Positions 33,440-45,663 of a stretch of 64,000 bases of DNA are shown here, piece after piece (the stretch's first letter is position 1; each line of letters opens with the position of its first letter). The DNA comes from Aralia elata. Lineage: Eukaryota > Streptophyta > Magnoliopsida > Apiales > Araliaceae. Position numbers and translations under genes: made by a program. The notes beneath the pieces were generated by a model. It did not search any database and was not told the DNA's origin. It saw nothing but the letters and a program-made list of their open reading frames with translations. The stretch covers positions 60,018,980 to 60,082,979 of the forward strand of contig CM068385.1 in assembly GCA_034770075.1 (NCBI GenBank), read 5' to 3'.

Positions 33440-36133
33440 TGTGACACCCCCAAATCCGGGTACTTCAACTGCACAGATTTGGTGTTCACTATACCATACA
33501 CTCATGACTAACTACCCATGATAAAGATAATATAATTAAACTGAATGAAACATCTTCCCACAAGAAGGGGTTACATCTCAAATCTCTTAAATAAACAAAT
33601 CCCAGGTTATCTAACCTCTATTACATCAGTGTGGAATCAAAACTTAATTTTAAACAAGTATTGTTATAAATAAACATCAAATGTATAACAGGTCTCTTGC
33701 TACTTCGGCATCTTGCCCTTTCCTTTACTCGTGGACGGCTCGTCCGGTTTCTCTATCTTAGCTGCAATGTTTTAGTGCAAGAGTGAGCAAACAATTGCCC
33801 ACAAATATAATAACGATAACAGTTGAATAATTAACGAAATAGATTTCAACTGATGTATTGTAGTTTTCTGAATTCAATCAATAACCAATCGAGATATGAA
33901 AGCTTAATAGGATACTTGGCTTAAGAACTGATTATAGAATTCAAGGTTTAAAATTGTATCTGAGGGTCACAAGACCTCGAACTATGTCCTAGGTTAACAA
34001 GTATTTCTACTGTAACCTTTAACAGTCTTATAGACTATGGACCATCCATCTCGTACTCAGGAGGATCAACCCTTTGTACAATGTATTGTGCACAAACATT
34101 TCAACGCTGACGCGTAATTAATCCCCTATATTAGGGTTGTTCATCTCAGTTTAGCATCAGAATCCGTACCAAAAGGAACTTGGTTCAGAACAGTTTTAAA
34201 ATATTCAAAGTCTTTAGAACGCTCATCAACTAAGGATTAGCTGAATCAATTAGGGTTTGCTAGTCACTAAAACATGTGATTCATCAATAAAGTTTGTACA
34301 ATAAAAATTATGTTCGAAGTTTGAACAACAATCAACGATCGAATAACAAATAACTGGAATAAAGCTTCAGCACTTAATCATGATAACAACCATGCTTGAA
34401 TAACAATAAGATAAGGCTAATAATCTTGCTCAATGGAAATAACAAGTTTAAGGGAGGAAAACTTGCCTCGTGCGTAGATTACAGATTTAAATAATTCACG
34501 TTCCTTAATCGACCTATACATTTCGATTATAAAATGGTAACAATAATTAGTTACAGAACAATATACACTTTAAAATTCGATCTTATCCTATTTCATTGTA
34601 ACATCTCAATTGTCATTCGATAATCAACAAGTACTTGCTTAACAATCATCGTGGTATCTCATTGGTCACTTTATACCTTAATATAAGTTTTAAACTTGTT
34701 TATAGCATCATAGTAAAATCACAAAGAAAATAAAATTTTAAAATTTTAGTTACTGACCCTTCGCCGGGGCGAGGATTTACTTAACAAAAAGCTTGTCGGG
34801 GAGAGACTTCGTCAGGGCGAAGATTTCCTTAACAATATTCTCGCCGGGGTGAGAAACTCGGCAGTCACCTCCTACAGTTCGCGAACCAGTGAAAACTTAG
34901 GCCAAAATTTCTCGAATTCTACCATCGAACACACAAATTAAACACACCCAGACATCCAACATGCTAGAAAACACTTACCCAACATGTTTCTAAACATTCT
35001 AGCCATTATACTACACATAATCAACCAATTAGAATCCCAAAATTCTCTGTTTATACAAAATATTCATATTTTAGCCATTTTAATGAAATCAAACACTATG
35101 AATTCATCTTTCAACCATTTTAATCCATTCTACTTGCATTCTTTTCGTTTTTCATTATATAATCATAATCAAATGTCAATTCACTGGTTAATAACCAAAT
35201 TAAACATCAATTTCATACACATAAGCCATACATGAAAATAAAGCTCTGTAAAACTAAAAACTTCATTCTAAAACATGATTTCATGGATTAACACCTTCAA
35301 ATTGATTTATAACCACTATATAATCATCTAGTACATGCTTACTAACAATTACATCAACTAATTCATGCTTTGAACAACTAACTTCATATACAGTTAAGTA
35401 AATTTAAAAGAGAGATACAGTGAAGAATATTATACCTTCTATTGCTTAGAAAACTTGATTAATTCTCCTTTGATTTTAGAATTCCTACTTCCAATTTCCA
35501 AATTCTTCTTCTCAAATTCTTTCTTCTAATTCTCTCTGTATATTTTTTTTCTTCTCTTAGGCTTAGATAACCACTGACAACCTTTCTTACTTTAACGTAC
35601 TTAGCTTTCAATTAATCATTTAAAGAAAACAAAGGGTTAGGCCTTGTTTGGCAAACCCAAATAAAAATAATGGAATTTCAAAGGCTACAAGGGCGTGTTT
35701 GGTTGAACCAAAACAAAATAACCCATTTTTACCAACCAAGGGTCACAAGGCCTTGTTTGGTTTAACAAAAATAAAATTTTTTCTCCATTTATTTTAATAA
35801 TCCATTTTACTATATAGTTTTAATTATCACACTTTTAATTTAATTAAACTTATTATTAAATAAATTCAATTAAACTTTAATTAATAATTCTATTTAACCA
35901 ATAACAATAACACCAAATAAATTATCCTATTCAAATAAATCATTTAATCATCTAATTTAATTATTAAATTAAATTAGAATAATCACATCAAATCACATTT
36001 AAATAACATTTCACATAAATTCTTTCACCATAACTTTATAAATTATTTATTTTACTCCATAAATAAATTAATAAAAATATTTATATAATTCGATAAATAT
36101 TTTTATTTATTCACAAAAATCGCATTCGTTACA
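33440..36133 (-). mobile_element. Solo LTR, Tekay-like, 2.7 kb, TSD tcggc
   Basis: It starts on plus with tgtgacacccccaaatcc and ends with gcattcgttaca. tcggc flanks both sides (33435-33439 and 36134-36138), a perfect 5-bp duplication. No internal region or second LTR lies between, so it is a solo LTR left by recombination. It is oriented minus, since the start of this LTR type is TGTAA. It carries cggggcg word clusters (34755-34850), the shared gggttgttcatctcag block (34133), a candidate splice acceptor with a small Lys/Gly-rich frame (about 33703-33765) and tttgg repeats near 35640-35770. ORFs inside are chance. Confidence 0.92.
33703..33765 (-). other. Candidate mini-exon in solo LTR (minus)
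   Basis: On minus, a pyrimidine-containing stretch ends in acattgcag, followed by a frame reading AKIEKPDEPSTSKGKGKMPK and then TAG. Immediately upstream in frame is a TAA, so an unspliced reading would be closed. The same arrangement recurs in three other LTRs here. Peptide use is an inference. Confidence 0.45.
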
Positions 36134-36648
36134 TCGGCAGTGTGTATGAGGAGGAAAGCTTCGGCTCTGTTGGGAGAAGAAGAATAGTCAAGCTCTGCAA
36201 GAAGAAATAAAACAATTTAGGGCACGCAGAAAGTTTTGAAACCCTTTTTTTATGTTACCGACAAATTGAGCGGTCGCGCGATCGTTGTGCATGCAAGTTG
36301 CGCGGGCGTTCGTTTATGCGCGGTCGCGTGATTTTATAGCTTGGCAGATTGCGCGGTCGCGCTGAACAATTTGATTACTCTTTGTTGTTCCTTCTGCGCG
36401 GCCGCTTAAATATCCTGCGCGGGCGCGTGATTTGAGTCATATTTGCCTGAATTGTAAAGAAGAGGCCTGCATATTCAACCATTACGTAAAAACAAATGCC
36501 TAAGTTACATAGAATGAAATAAAAGTAAGGATAGAAAGCTTGGGTTGCCTCCCAAGAAGCGCTAATTTATAGTCAATTAGCTTGACTCTTTCTGTTCCAA
36601 TCAGGTTGAAGCAAGCATGTAGGCGACCTTCTGCCTATTCACCTCACC
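36134..36648 (-). other. Athila spacer between integrase and ORF2
   Basis: It holds a dense cluster of GC-rich words (ggtcgcgcg, gcgcgggcg, gcggccgc) at about 36265-36432. A block reading gggttgcctcccaagaagcg sits at 36542-36561, which I recall as well conserved in Athila elements and which contains the stem cttggg/cccaag. No coding frame is seen. Confidence 0.6.
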
Positions 36649-37715
36649 TCAAAAATAATGCTTTAAACACTGTCCATTAACCTTAAAAGTTTGGTCCGGG
36701 AACTTGTCAAAAATCTCTATCGCCCTATGTGGATGTACTGTCTTCACAGTAAACGGCCCTGACCATCTTGACTTGAGCTTTCCCGGGAAAAGTCTAAGTC
36801 TGGAATTATAAAGCAACACTCTCTGTCCCGGTTCAAACACCTTATCCATAATCTTCCTGTCATGCCATTTCTTCACCTTGTCCTTATATAACTTAGAATT
36901 TTCGTAGGCTTGCAATCTGAATTCATCCAACTCATTGAGTTGGAGTAGACGTTTCTCCCCAGCAGCCTTCGAATCAAAGTTCAGTTTTCTTATAGCCCAA
37001 TATGCCTTATGTTCGAGTTCCAAAGGAAGGTGACAAGCTTTCCCATACACAAGCTGAAAAGGTGACATTCCCAAAGGTGTCTTATAAGCAATCCTATACG
37101 CCCAAACAACGTCATCTAACTTCAAGGACCAGTCCTTTCTCGTAGGGTTCAATATATTCTCTAAGATTCTTTTCACTTCCCGATTTGATACCTCTGCTTA
37201 CCCATTATTCTGTGGATGGTAAGCTGTAGCAATTCAATGACTCACCCCATACTTGGCTAGCAAAGCTGTGAACTGCCTGTTACAAAAATGGTTGCCCTCA
37301 TCACTAATGATAGCCCTTGGAGTCCCAAATCTAGTAAAAATATTTCTTTGCAAAAACCTCAAGATAACCTTAGCATCATTAGTTGGAAGAGCTGCCACTT
37401 CTACCCATTTCAAGACATAATCAACTGCTAATAAGATGAACAAATTCCCATAAGACGTGAAAGGTCCCATAAAATCTATCCCCCATACATCAAAAATTTC
37501 TACTTCAAGGATTGTATTCAAGGGCATCTCATTTCTCTTGGATATATTAACAACTCTTTGACACCTATCACATCTCTGGACAAAGCTGTAAGCATCCTTA
37601 AAAATTGTCGGCCAATAAAATCCTGCTTATAATACTCTAGCCGCTGTTCGTTCACCACCATAGTGACCCTCATACAATGATCCATGGCAATCTTGCAAAA
37701 TACTCTCTGTCTCAC
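36649..37715 (-). pseudogene. Integrase of Athila element, three broken frames
   Basis: 37518-37715 is a degenerate N-terminal part. 37234-37527 has the core with DVWGIDFMGPF and AIISDEGNHFCN, the first two acidic residues. 36649-37176 is the C-terminal part (MSPFQLVYGKACHLPLELEHKAYW, PGQRVLLYNSRLRLFPGKL), typical of Athila. The segment with the catalytic Glu falls at the break between frames at 37177-37233. In-frame stops and shifts mean it is inactive as read. Confidence 0.87.
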
Positions 37716-38234
37716 TATATGGAATACACCTCCTTATCATTTGAACAACACACTGCTTAAACAAGTATGGTTCATCCCATATATACCACTTCACATCTTG
37801 CAAAAATTTCTTCTTTTAATGTCTGGTCAAGTCAGAAGGGATTACCTTGCTCACTAAATAATTAGCAAAGTTTGTAAACCATGGCACTTCTCCTTGCACC
37901 ACAAAAAGTTGCTCATCCGGAAAGACTCATTTATCATGACTTTATCCTCTACATCCCTCCCCGAATTCTCCAATCTAGATAAGTGGTCAGCCACTTGGTT
38001 CTCAGTACCTTTCCTATCTTTGATCTCCAAATCAAATTCTTGCAACAATAAAATCCACCTAATAAGACGAGGCTTTGCATCTTTCTTCGCCACTAAATAC
38101 CGAATTGCCGCATGATCTATATACACTATCACCTTAGTCCAAATCAAGTATGAGCGGAATTTGTCGAAAGCATACACAACTGCCAAAAGCTCTTTCTCTG
38201 TAGTAGTATAGTTAAGCTGAGCATCAGTGAGGGT
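37716..38234 (-). pseudogene. RNase H of Athila element, broken
   Basis: The frame 37854-38186 shows AVVYAFDKFRSYLIWTKVIVYIDHAAIRYLV and KKDAKPRLIRWILLLQEFDLEI, then the signature GTENQVADHLSRLEN. It follows the RT frame with only a short break. The 37716-37853 stretch is the degenerate tether to integrase. Confidence 0.83.
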
Positions 38235-39167
38235 TTAACTTGCATAATATATTACATGAAAAATTCTATCCTTTCTCTGGCCCAAAATAGCCCCCACGAC
38301 AAAGTCACTAGCATCACACATCAACTCGAATGGAAGGTCCCAATCTAGTGCTGTAATCAGTAATGTTGTAGTTAGTCTCTTCTTTGAATGCTCAAATGCA
38401 AACAGACATTCCTCATCAAACTTGAACACTACATCCTTCTCCAATAAATTGCAGAGTGGTTTTGTAATCTTGGACAAGTCTTTAATAAACCTTCTATAGA
38501 AGCCTGCATGCCCGAGAAAACTACGAACACCTTTAACTAATGTAGGTGGAGGCAAATTCTTAATAGTTTCTAGTTTAGCACTGTCAACCTCTAATCCTTT
38601 CTTCGACACCTTGTGTCCCAAAATAATGCCTTCCTGTACCATAAAATGGCACTTTTCCCAATTTAACACTAAATTTGTTTCAACACACCTTCTTAACACC
38701 ATCACCAAATTTTCTAAGCAGAGCTTAAAGTAATCACCAAATACCAAAAAGTTATCCATGAATACCTCCACATTGTGCTCCACCATATCTGAAAAGATTG
38801 CCATCATACACCTCTGAAATGTGGTCGGTGCGTTGCACAACCCGAAAGACATCCTTCTGAAAGCAAAAGTACCGTATGGACAAGTGAAGGTTGTCTTTTC
38901 CTGGTCTTCTAGAGCTATAACTATTTGATTATAGCCTGAATATCTATCTAGAAGGCAGTAGTACTCATGTCCCGATAGTCTTTCCAACATCTTATCTATG
39001 AATGGGAGTGGGAAATGGTCTTTCCTTATAGCTTTGTTAAGTCTGCGATAGTCCATGCAGACTCTCCACCCCGTTACTGTCCTGGTCGGAATCAGCTCAT
39101 TATTATCATTGGAGACTACAGTCATACCCCCCCCTTTTTGGGCACACATTGCACCGGGCTCACCCAA
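38235..39167 (-). pseudogene. Reverse transcriptase of Athila element, catalytic Asp lost
   Basis: The 310-residue frame shows GWRVCMDYRRLNKAIRKDHFPLPF, TCPYGTFAFRRMSFGLCNAPTTFQRCM and the thumb KKGLEVDSAKLETIKNLPPP. The catalytic motif, normally x-x-DD, reads EVFMDNFLVF: the second Asp of the pair is Asn. This alone should abolish polymerisation. The remainder, including SFLGHAGFYRRFIKDLSKI, is well preserved. The N-terminal end is broken near 39120-39167. Confidence 0.9.
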
Positions 39168-40179
39168 GAGCTGTCTGAGATAGGATATATGATTCCTGCA
39201 CCAGCCATTTAAGAACCTCCTTCTTGACCACCTCCTTCATAATTGGGTTTAACCTTCTCTATTGTTCCACCGAAGGTTTGCTATCATCTTCCAGTAGGAT
39301 CTTGTGCTTACAGAATGATGGGCTGATCCCTTTTATGCCTGCTATAGTCCATCTAATTATAGATTTAAACTCTCTCAAGACTCTTAACAGCTTTTCTTCC
39401 TGAAAAGTGGTTAGTGCTGAAGAAATAATAACAGGTAGCTTTGAATTATCACTTAAAAATGCATACCTTAAATGGTCTAGAAGGGGTTTCAACTCAAGGT
39501 CTAGAGGCATCTCAAAAGATGGTTTGAGTCTCACTGACGACTCTTCAGATGTTTTAAGAGGCTCGACGGAAGTTTTGAATCTTCTAAATTGTGGTGCCAT
39601 ATTAAGCATCTGGACTAACTCATTCATCTCCTCATCCTCTATCTCTGTATTTCCCACTAAAATATTCCTCAAAGGTTCCTTTTTTACCAAACTCTTAACT
39701 CCAATATATAGTATCTTATCCACCATGTCAATTCTGAAGCATTCCTCTTCATTCGCAAGGAATTTCATAGCTTTGAACACGTTGAAGGTGACCTCTTGAT
39801 CATGAACTCTCATAATCAATTCGCCTTTTTGAACATCTATTAAAGTTCTTCCTGTGGCAAGGAATGGTCTTCCAAGGATAACCAATATGTTCCTGTCCTC
39901 CTCATAATCTAAGATAACGAAGTCAGCCGAAAAGATGAACTTATCCACTTTGACTAATACATCTTCAACAACCCCCCGTGTATATGTGATTGACCTATCA
40001 GCAAGTTGTAACATAATGTTTGTCAGCCTTGGAGCTGGCAATCCCAACTGGTTAAACACAGATAAGGGCATCAAGTTAATGCTCGCCCCTAGATCACATA
40101 GACACTTGCTGAAATTTATCTTCCCAATCGAGCATGGTATGGTGAAACTGCCCGGGTCCTTTAGCTTCGAAGATAATTT
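39168..40179 (-). pseudogene. Protease region of Athila polyprotein
   Basis: The frame 39259-40074 starts after the active-site segment. Upstream in the same frame the minus strand reads CDLGASINLMPLSVF (about 40065-40110), a retropepsin D-x-G-A site. Then follow the strand VEDVLVKVDKFIFSADFVILD and LGRPFLATGRTLIDVQKGEL. The tail is the acidic linker to RT. There is a break before RT at about 39168-39259. Confidence 0.8.
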
Positions 40180-40526
40180 TTATTGAAGCACTGCACTGCA
40201 CTCCTCAGTCAAGGCTACTGTCTCATACTCTTCTAATCTCCTCTTCCTTGATAAGATCCCTTTCATAAATTTTGCATAACTTGGCATTTGTTCCAATGCC
40301 TCAGCGAAAGGTATGTTTATCTGCAGTTTCTTAAATACCTCCAAAAACTTGCTGAATTGCTTATCTTCCTTTTGCTTTTGCAATCTCTATGGAAAAGGAA
40401 CAGGTGGATGTACAAGTGTTAGCTTAGTCTCTTTTCTCTCATGTGCCTCTGCCTTAGTCTTCTCCACCTCCCCTTGCTCAAAATCTTCCTTTTTTAAACT
40501 CTCAGCAGAAACTTGATTTGTATCGC
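40180..40526 (-). pseudogene. C-terminal gag segment of Athila element
   Basis: The minus frame has SKFLEVFKKLQINIPFAEALEQMPSYAKFMK, the usual Athila segment between gag and protease. Its upstream part is charged and Glu/Lys-rich. It is separated from the rest of gag by the solo LTR at 40532-45663, on whose far side the reading continues. Confidence 0.82.
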
Positions 40527-40659
40527 GCGACTGTAATAACCCAAGATTTTTGATATATTAAAATAAGAAATTTTGCGTATGAATTTTTTTTAAAATAATA
40601 AAATTATTTTTATTATATATTAAAGCAAGTATGGGAATGTGTGCAAGGAATGTGAATAT

Positions 40660-40702
<43 letters not shown>

Positions 40703-43185
40703 TTCATATATGGTTTCAAGTAAATTTCTTATTAAAGAAATAGTTGATAATAATAAATTATATTCTGTTAATAAGTTAATTTTTATATTAAAGATATATG
40801 ATTATTTATAAAAATATGATTACTATATTATTTGAATAATAAAGGTATATTTTAAGAAATGATTATTAAAATTATTATTACTATGATTATTTCTTTAGGA
40901 TAAGAATTTGCAAGATTAGTCAATTTATTTTAAATTGACTAAGTATGGTAAATGAGACAAAGATAAAGAGATGATCAAAACCTAATTTGATCTATGATTA
41001 TGGATTTTAAATGATTAATACAATTATTGTTATAATTGTATTTAAAAAGGGATGTATGTGTATATGGATAATAAGAATTCATTTTCTTAAGGAAATTGAA
41101 TACTAAATATAAGTATTAATTATACTTGAATGCGTATATGTACAATATGTGATTCAATGTGTATGATAATTATTTATCAATGATAATAAATATGTTATGA
41201 CTTATGTGGATAATATATGTGACTAATTGTTAGTTATGTATAGCCCACTAATAGTTATTTAAATTAGTGTACTAACCTACGAATATTAATATTAAACAAT
41301 TAATAAGATAGTTAGTTAATTAAATATTTAATTAAAGTGAATAAATTTTGCACATTAATTAATATGGTTATTAATTAATGAAGACTATGTGATATATGAA
41401 TGGTTAATTTTTATAGTCCAATTAGTAAGGAAAACTAGTGGACTAGCTTAATTAATTTAGTAACCAAGCTCACTCATTTATTTAATTGTGGACTTGGATA
41501 ATTAATGTGTGGACTAATTAAATTAGCCCAACACTTATTTTATTAGTAACCAAGCATGGATTAAAAATATTTAGAAACTAGTGACATAAACTAGTTAAAA
41601 ATAAGCCCAAAGTGATTTAAAACAAAGCCCAACTGTTAGCCCACTTGGAAGATATTTTTGCCAACTTAATTATTATATTAAAACAATAAGTGAAGACAAA
41701 GAAAATGGGACAATGAATGAAGTGGGCTGCCGGCCATGTAGTATCCTAAAATGGTGAGGTGTTGTTCCATTAAGTAGATTGCTTGTTAAGTTTAAAAACA
41801 AGGACAATTAGCAATCATGACACATCAACAAGTTGTCAAATATGTGTAAGAATGTATGCTTGCTAATGATGGCCAAATATATAGATATAATACCTATATC
41901 AATTAATTTTGTAAGCAACTAGTTAATTAGATTTAATAAACCAAAGTAGCTTTGTTCATTTCATTTCCTAGTTTAGAGAGAGAGAAAAAAATCTACCTCT
42001 TTCTCTTTCATCTACCATTCTTTCCAAAATAATACTTTGAGAGAGAAGAGGGAGAGGCCACGGCTAGTAGGAGGGAATTTTTGGTGTGCTTCAAGTTCCA
42101 TAAACAAACCTTAGGAAGAAGGAGAAGGAAATCCAAGCAAATGTATAATTTTTCAAACCTTAATCTAGTTTATTTTCATCTATTTTGGGTGTAATTTGTG
42201 TGATATGAAGTTTATGATCTTGAGGTCTAAAACCTTAGATCTATATGTTAATAAGTGTTTTGTGTTTGGATCTTACCTATTTGGGGGGTTAAGAGTGTAG
42301 AAAAAGAAAAGACTTAAAACTAGTTTCTAAAAAGTTAGAAAACCCTAACTTTTCATCACTTTCTAAGTTCATAACCTGAGATCCGTAAACTCTTTTTATG
42401 ATCCGTCAAAGAGTGATGCTAGATATATAAGTTAATACAAAACCCAAGTGGTAGAACTCAAAAATAGTTGGTACAAAATTCGTATGGACTGTTTTGGTAC
42501 AAACAGTCCACATTTTTCTCAAAAACTGGAATGAGCCCGCTAACTATTCACATCCAGGGGTAATTTCGTCAGCTTTTTATACTCTAAAAATTCTTGAAAA
42601 ATTTAGGGTGATAAAATTGAAATCATGTGAGTCCTGTAAAAATTTGAGGATTTTTTACCATGTATAATGAAAGTTATGGATTTTATCGTGAAGGACTATT
42701 TTTAAAAGTATTCTTGAATAACTCTTTGTGGTTGACTCCAAAACTTATGTAATAATTATTGGGAGTATATATATATAACAGTATCATACCCTGAAAATTT
42801 CAGGAGTTTTGGATGTAATTTGGATTTATGAAAAATATAGCAAGATTTGGCTATTTTGGACTATTTAAATATAGTAAATGGATTTTAAAAATTCCGAAAA
42901 AAATATATTTTCATAAAGGGACTATATATAGTCTATTTTCAGAAAAGAAATGATTTTGAAGGTGTGTTGCTATTTTTCGTGTAAATGATGAAGTTATGTA
43001 TAAATAGATTTAATTAATTATGTGAAGTTGAAATTTTGAAAAATGGGATTTTATGACTTGAGAACCTTAAATATGGTTCATACAGATTTTTGATATGGGT
43101 TTTGGTCATTTTGTAAGGTGGTATAATGTTTATGAAATTTTAGATCGATTAAATGAATTATTTAATAAAATAGAAAACAGTTTGA

Positions 43186-43500
43186 ATCCAGCTAGCTAAA
43201 TTAGTGAATCTAGTTAGCTGAATTAGTGAATCCAGTTAGCTGAATTAGTGAATCCAGTTTGCTGAATAGTGTAATTTAGTTTGCTGAATTGAATAAAGTG
43301 AATCTAGTTTGATGTATTGTAGAATAGTTCGAATCCAGGTTACTAGATTGGAAAATAGTTTGCTGAATTAGTGAATCTAGTTTACTGTATTAAGATAGTT
43401 TGAATCCAGGTTACTGGATTGTAATCCAGGTTGGAATCCAGTTTTTTAGATTTGGGAATCCAGTTTGCTGGATTTGGAATCCAGTTTGTTGGATTGGATA
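43186..43500. repeat. Degenerate minisatellite of gaatccag words in solo LTR
   Basis: Units of about 20-23 bp, such as gtgaatccagttagctgaat, are repeated, changing gradually into units of the form aatccag-NNNN-ctggatt (for example at about 43407, 43462 and 43481). These are 7-bp perfect inverted repeats. The array is well inside the LTR. Confidence 0.8.
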
Positions 43501-45390
43501 TTTAACCTACGGGACCATAAAGAAAGTTTTATATAATGAAAGACTTAGTGTTAATTCTTAAAGTAGTGGTACAGTCGTACTCTTTAATAGTCGATGTATA
43601 GTATCTGGGCTAAACAATTCCTTCAGGGAGCGGAGGTATATACGAACTGGCAACCGATCTAACTCACTGTGAAAACAGTGTAGACGAGACGGAAACTAGT
43701 TTGTTGGTTGTTTGTGGGAAACCACTCAGCATACTATATTGAACACTGTTAAAGACTCGATGAGTACTAACTTTAGAATTGAATGTGTATGGTGTTAATG
43801 TGTTATCTAATATTTGATTATGTGGTTGAATGTTAGATAATTTACTTGTAAAGAAGTGATATTATAAGGTATAATATGATTGGCTAATTGAGAGATCGAT
43901 CTTATAAATGATAGGTCTTTTAAAAGAAGTCATATTAAATTTCGTAGCAGTAGTCAATGACCAAGGCAAGTTTCTAACTTACACAACTTCTTTTATTGTG
44001 CAAGTATCTAAACCTTATGTACTACTTTTATTTTGTGCAAACAGGTATATGTTATGTTAGTTCCTAACTCAACATGAGTTATCAATTTCAAAGCATGCTC
44101 GTGAATAATTATTGTTAATTATTCATATCCATAATGATCTTTGTTATTCGTTTATGAAATTATCGTAACCCTTTGCATTTACTTTATGCAATGGATCCAT
44201 ATGTTATGCAAGTATTCTTAAACTTTTTTCAAGCTATTTATTAATTTCAAATATCTCGATATTGTCTCATGTGATGCATTTATAATCAAAATTATTCTGT
44301 TCTTTGTGCAAGTGTCCTCACTTGTACAAATTGTTATGATTATTATAAATTCGAAATTCCTTCGATTCGTTCATTGTTAAAAGTATCTCATTACTGAATT
44401 GCTATGACTCATATTGAAAATTTGTATTCTAAGTTTGGTTATACAAGTGTCCCCACTTGTATGAACTATTATACATTATCAATTACCCTTGAATTCGAAA
44501 TTCATTGATAAGTTCTGATACATACTATTAAATTTCGGTATGTATACCTAGTCTAAAGATTGTCTAAGCTATTTGACCAGCTAGACCTAATTCAAAAAGC
44601 ATTGTTGAACAGTAATTAGAGTTCTTTATTTATGAACTGTCTATTATCCATGTCTCAGCTAATTATTTTCGGCTAGACTAATATTAAATTGATATCGCAT
44701 GAAACGTTTTATTATTGGAACTAATTCGTTATTAAAGATATATGCCATTTGATTCGGCTAGATCAAATTGTTATAATATGTTGAACTCAAAATATTTCTT
44801 TGAAAGCAATCCAAACCATATTGATGTGGTACGGACTCATGATGTAAGACTGAGATGAACAACCCTGAAAAATAAATCAGGGGAAACTTTATTGTCGGTA
44901 ACCCGACCGCGCGCTATGTTTGAGAATTATACATAATCTCGGGTAGAATGAGGATGATCCCCTTATGTACTTGTAGAAGAGTAAAGTTTAGTTTTTATAG
45001 CTAACTTTTACTCTTGAGGTAGTCAGTAATAAAATATGTATTGAATAACCCTATGTATTGAATATTATCGCATAATTGCTAATCCTTCATAATCAATTGA
45101 ATATTATTGAATCTTCGAAAGAATATTAACTCTTTCATTCTTGATAACTCAGCATGAAATTCAAGAAAATTCTTATTACTTGAAATGACTTATTGTTCAG
45201 TCATTTCAAAGAAATCTTAAAATGATTTGATATGTTATTAAGAATAGTTTCAAATGACTTCACCACTATTGATTCGTGGTAGAAGTAGTCCTCAAAGAAA
45301 ACATTTACTTCTTTCAGCGCATTATTATTAATTATTATTACTTGCTGAGCAATTGAATGCTCATTCTTGTTTTGACTTAAATGTTTTGAG

Positions 45391-45452
45391 CGAAGTGTGA
45401 TCGACCAGAAGGCTCTGGCAAAGACAAGGGCAAAGGAAAGCTTAAGGATTAG
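45391..45452 (+). other. Candidate mini-exon in solo LTR (plus)
   Basis: cttgctgagcaattgaatgc and tcattcttg precede a T-rich tract ending in ttttgag. The next frame reads KCDRPEGSGKDKGKGKLKD and then TAG. A TGA occurs two codons upstream in the same frame. The LTR at 50886 carries the same frame with a normal tttcag. The acceptor is mutated here (gag for cag). Confidence 0.45.
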
Positions 45453-45663
45453 GTTTCAAGGTGTTATCTGTAATGATTAGTCTTTTGTATTGTGATCATA
45501 TATATTATGTAACATGTAAAGAATGTAATTAAAGGTTGCCATACCTGGGGAATAGACAACTCTGATATAAATATTAAGTTTGTAATTTATTAAACTACTC
45601 AAAGAAATGGTATCGTGATGCACCAAGTACGGGTTTCAAGTACCCGGATTTGGGGGCGCCACA

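Larger units (their letters stand above)
40532..45663 (+). mobile_element. Solo LTR, 5.1 kb, TSD gcgac, inside Athila gag
   Basis: It runs from tgtaataacccaag to gggggcgccaca with gcgac on both sides (40527-40531 and 45664-45668). There is no PBS, PPT or coding domain, and neither terminus is repeated inside, so it is one very long LTR. It carries an (AT)n tract (about 40657-40700), a possible TATA at about 41878, a GA-rich stretch (41975-42060), a minisatellite (43186-43500), the stem-like gtctaagct..agctagac (44562-44586), a reverse copy of the ctgagatgaacaacc block (44858), and a mini-exon candidate (45391-45452). Confidence 0.93.
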
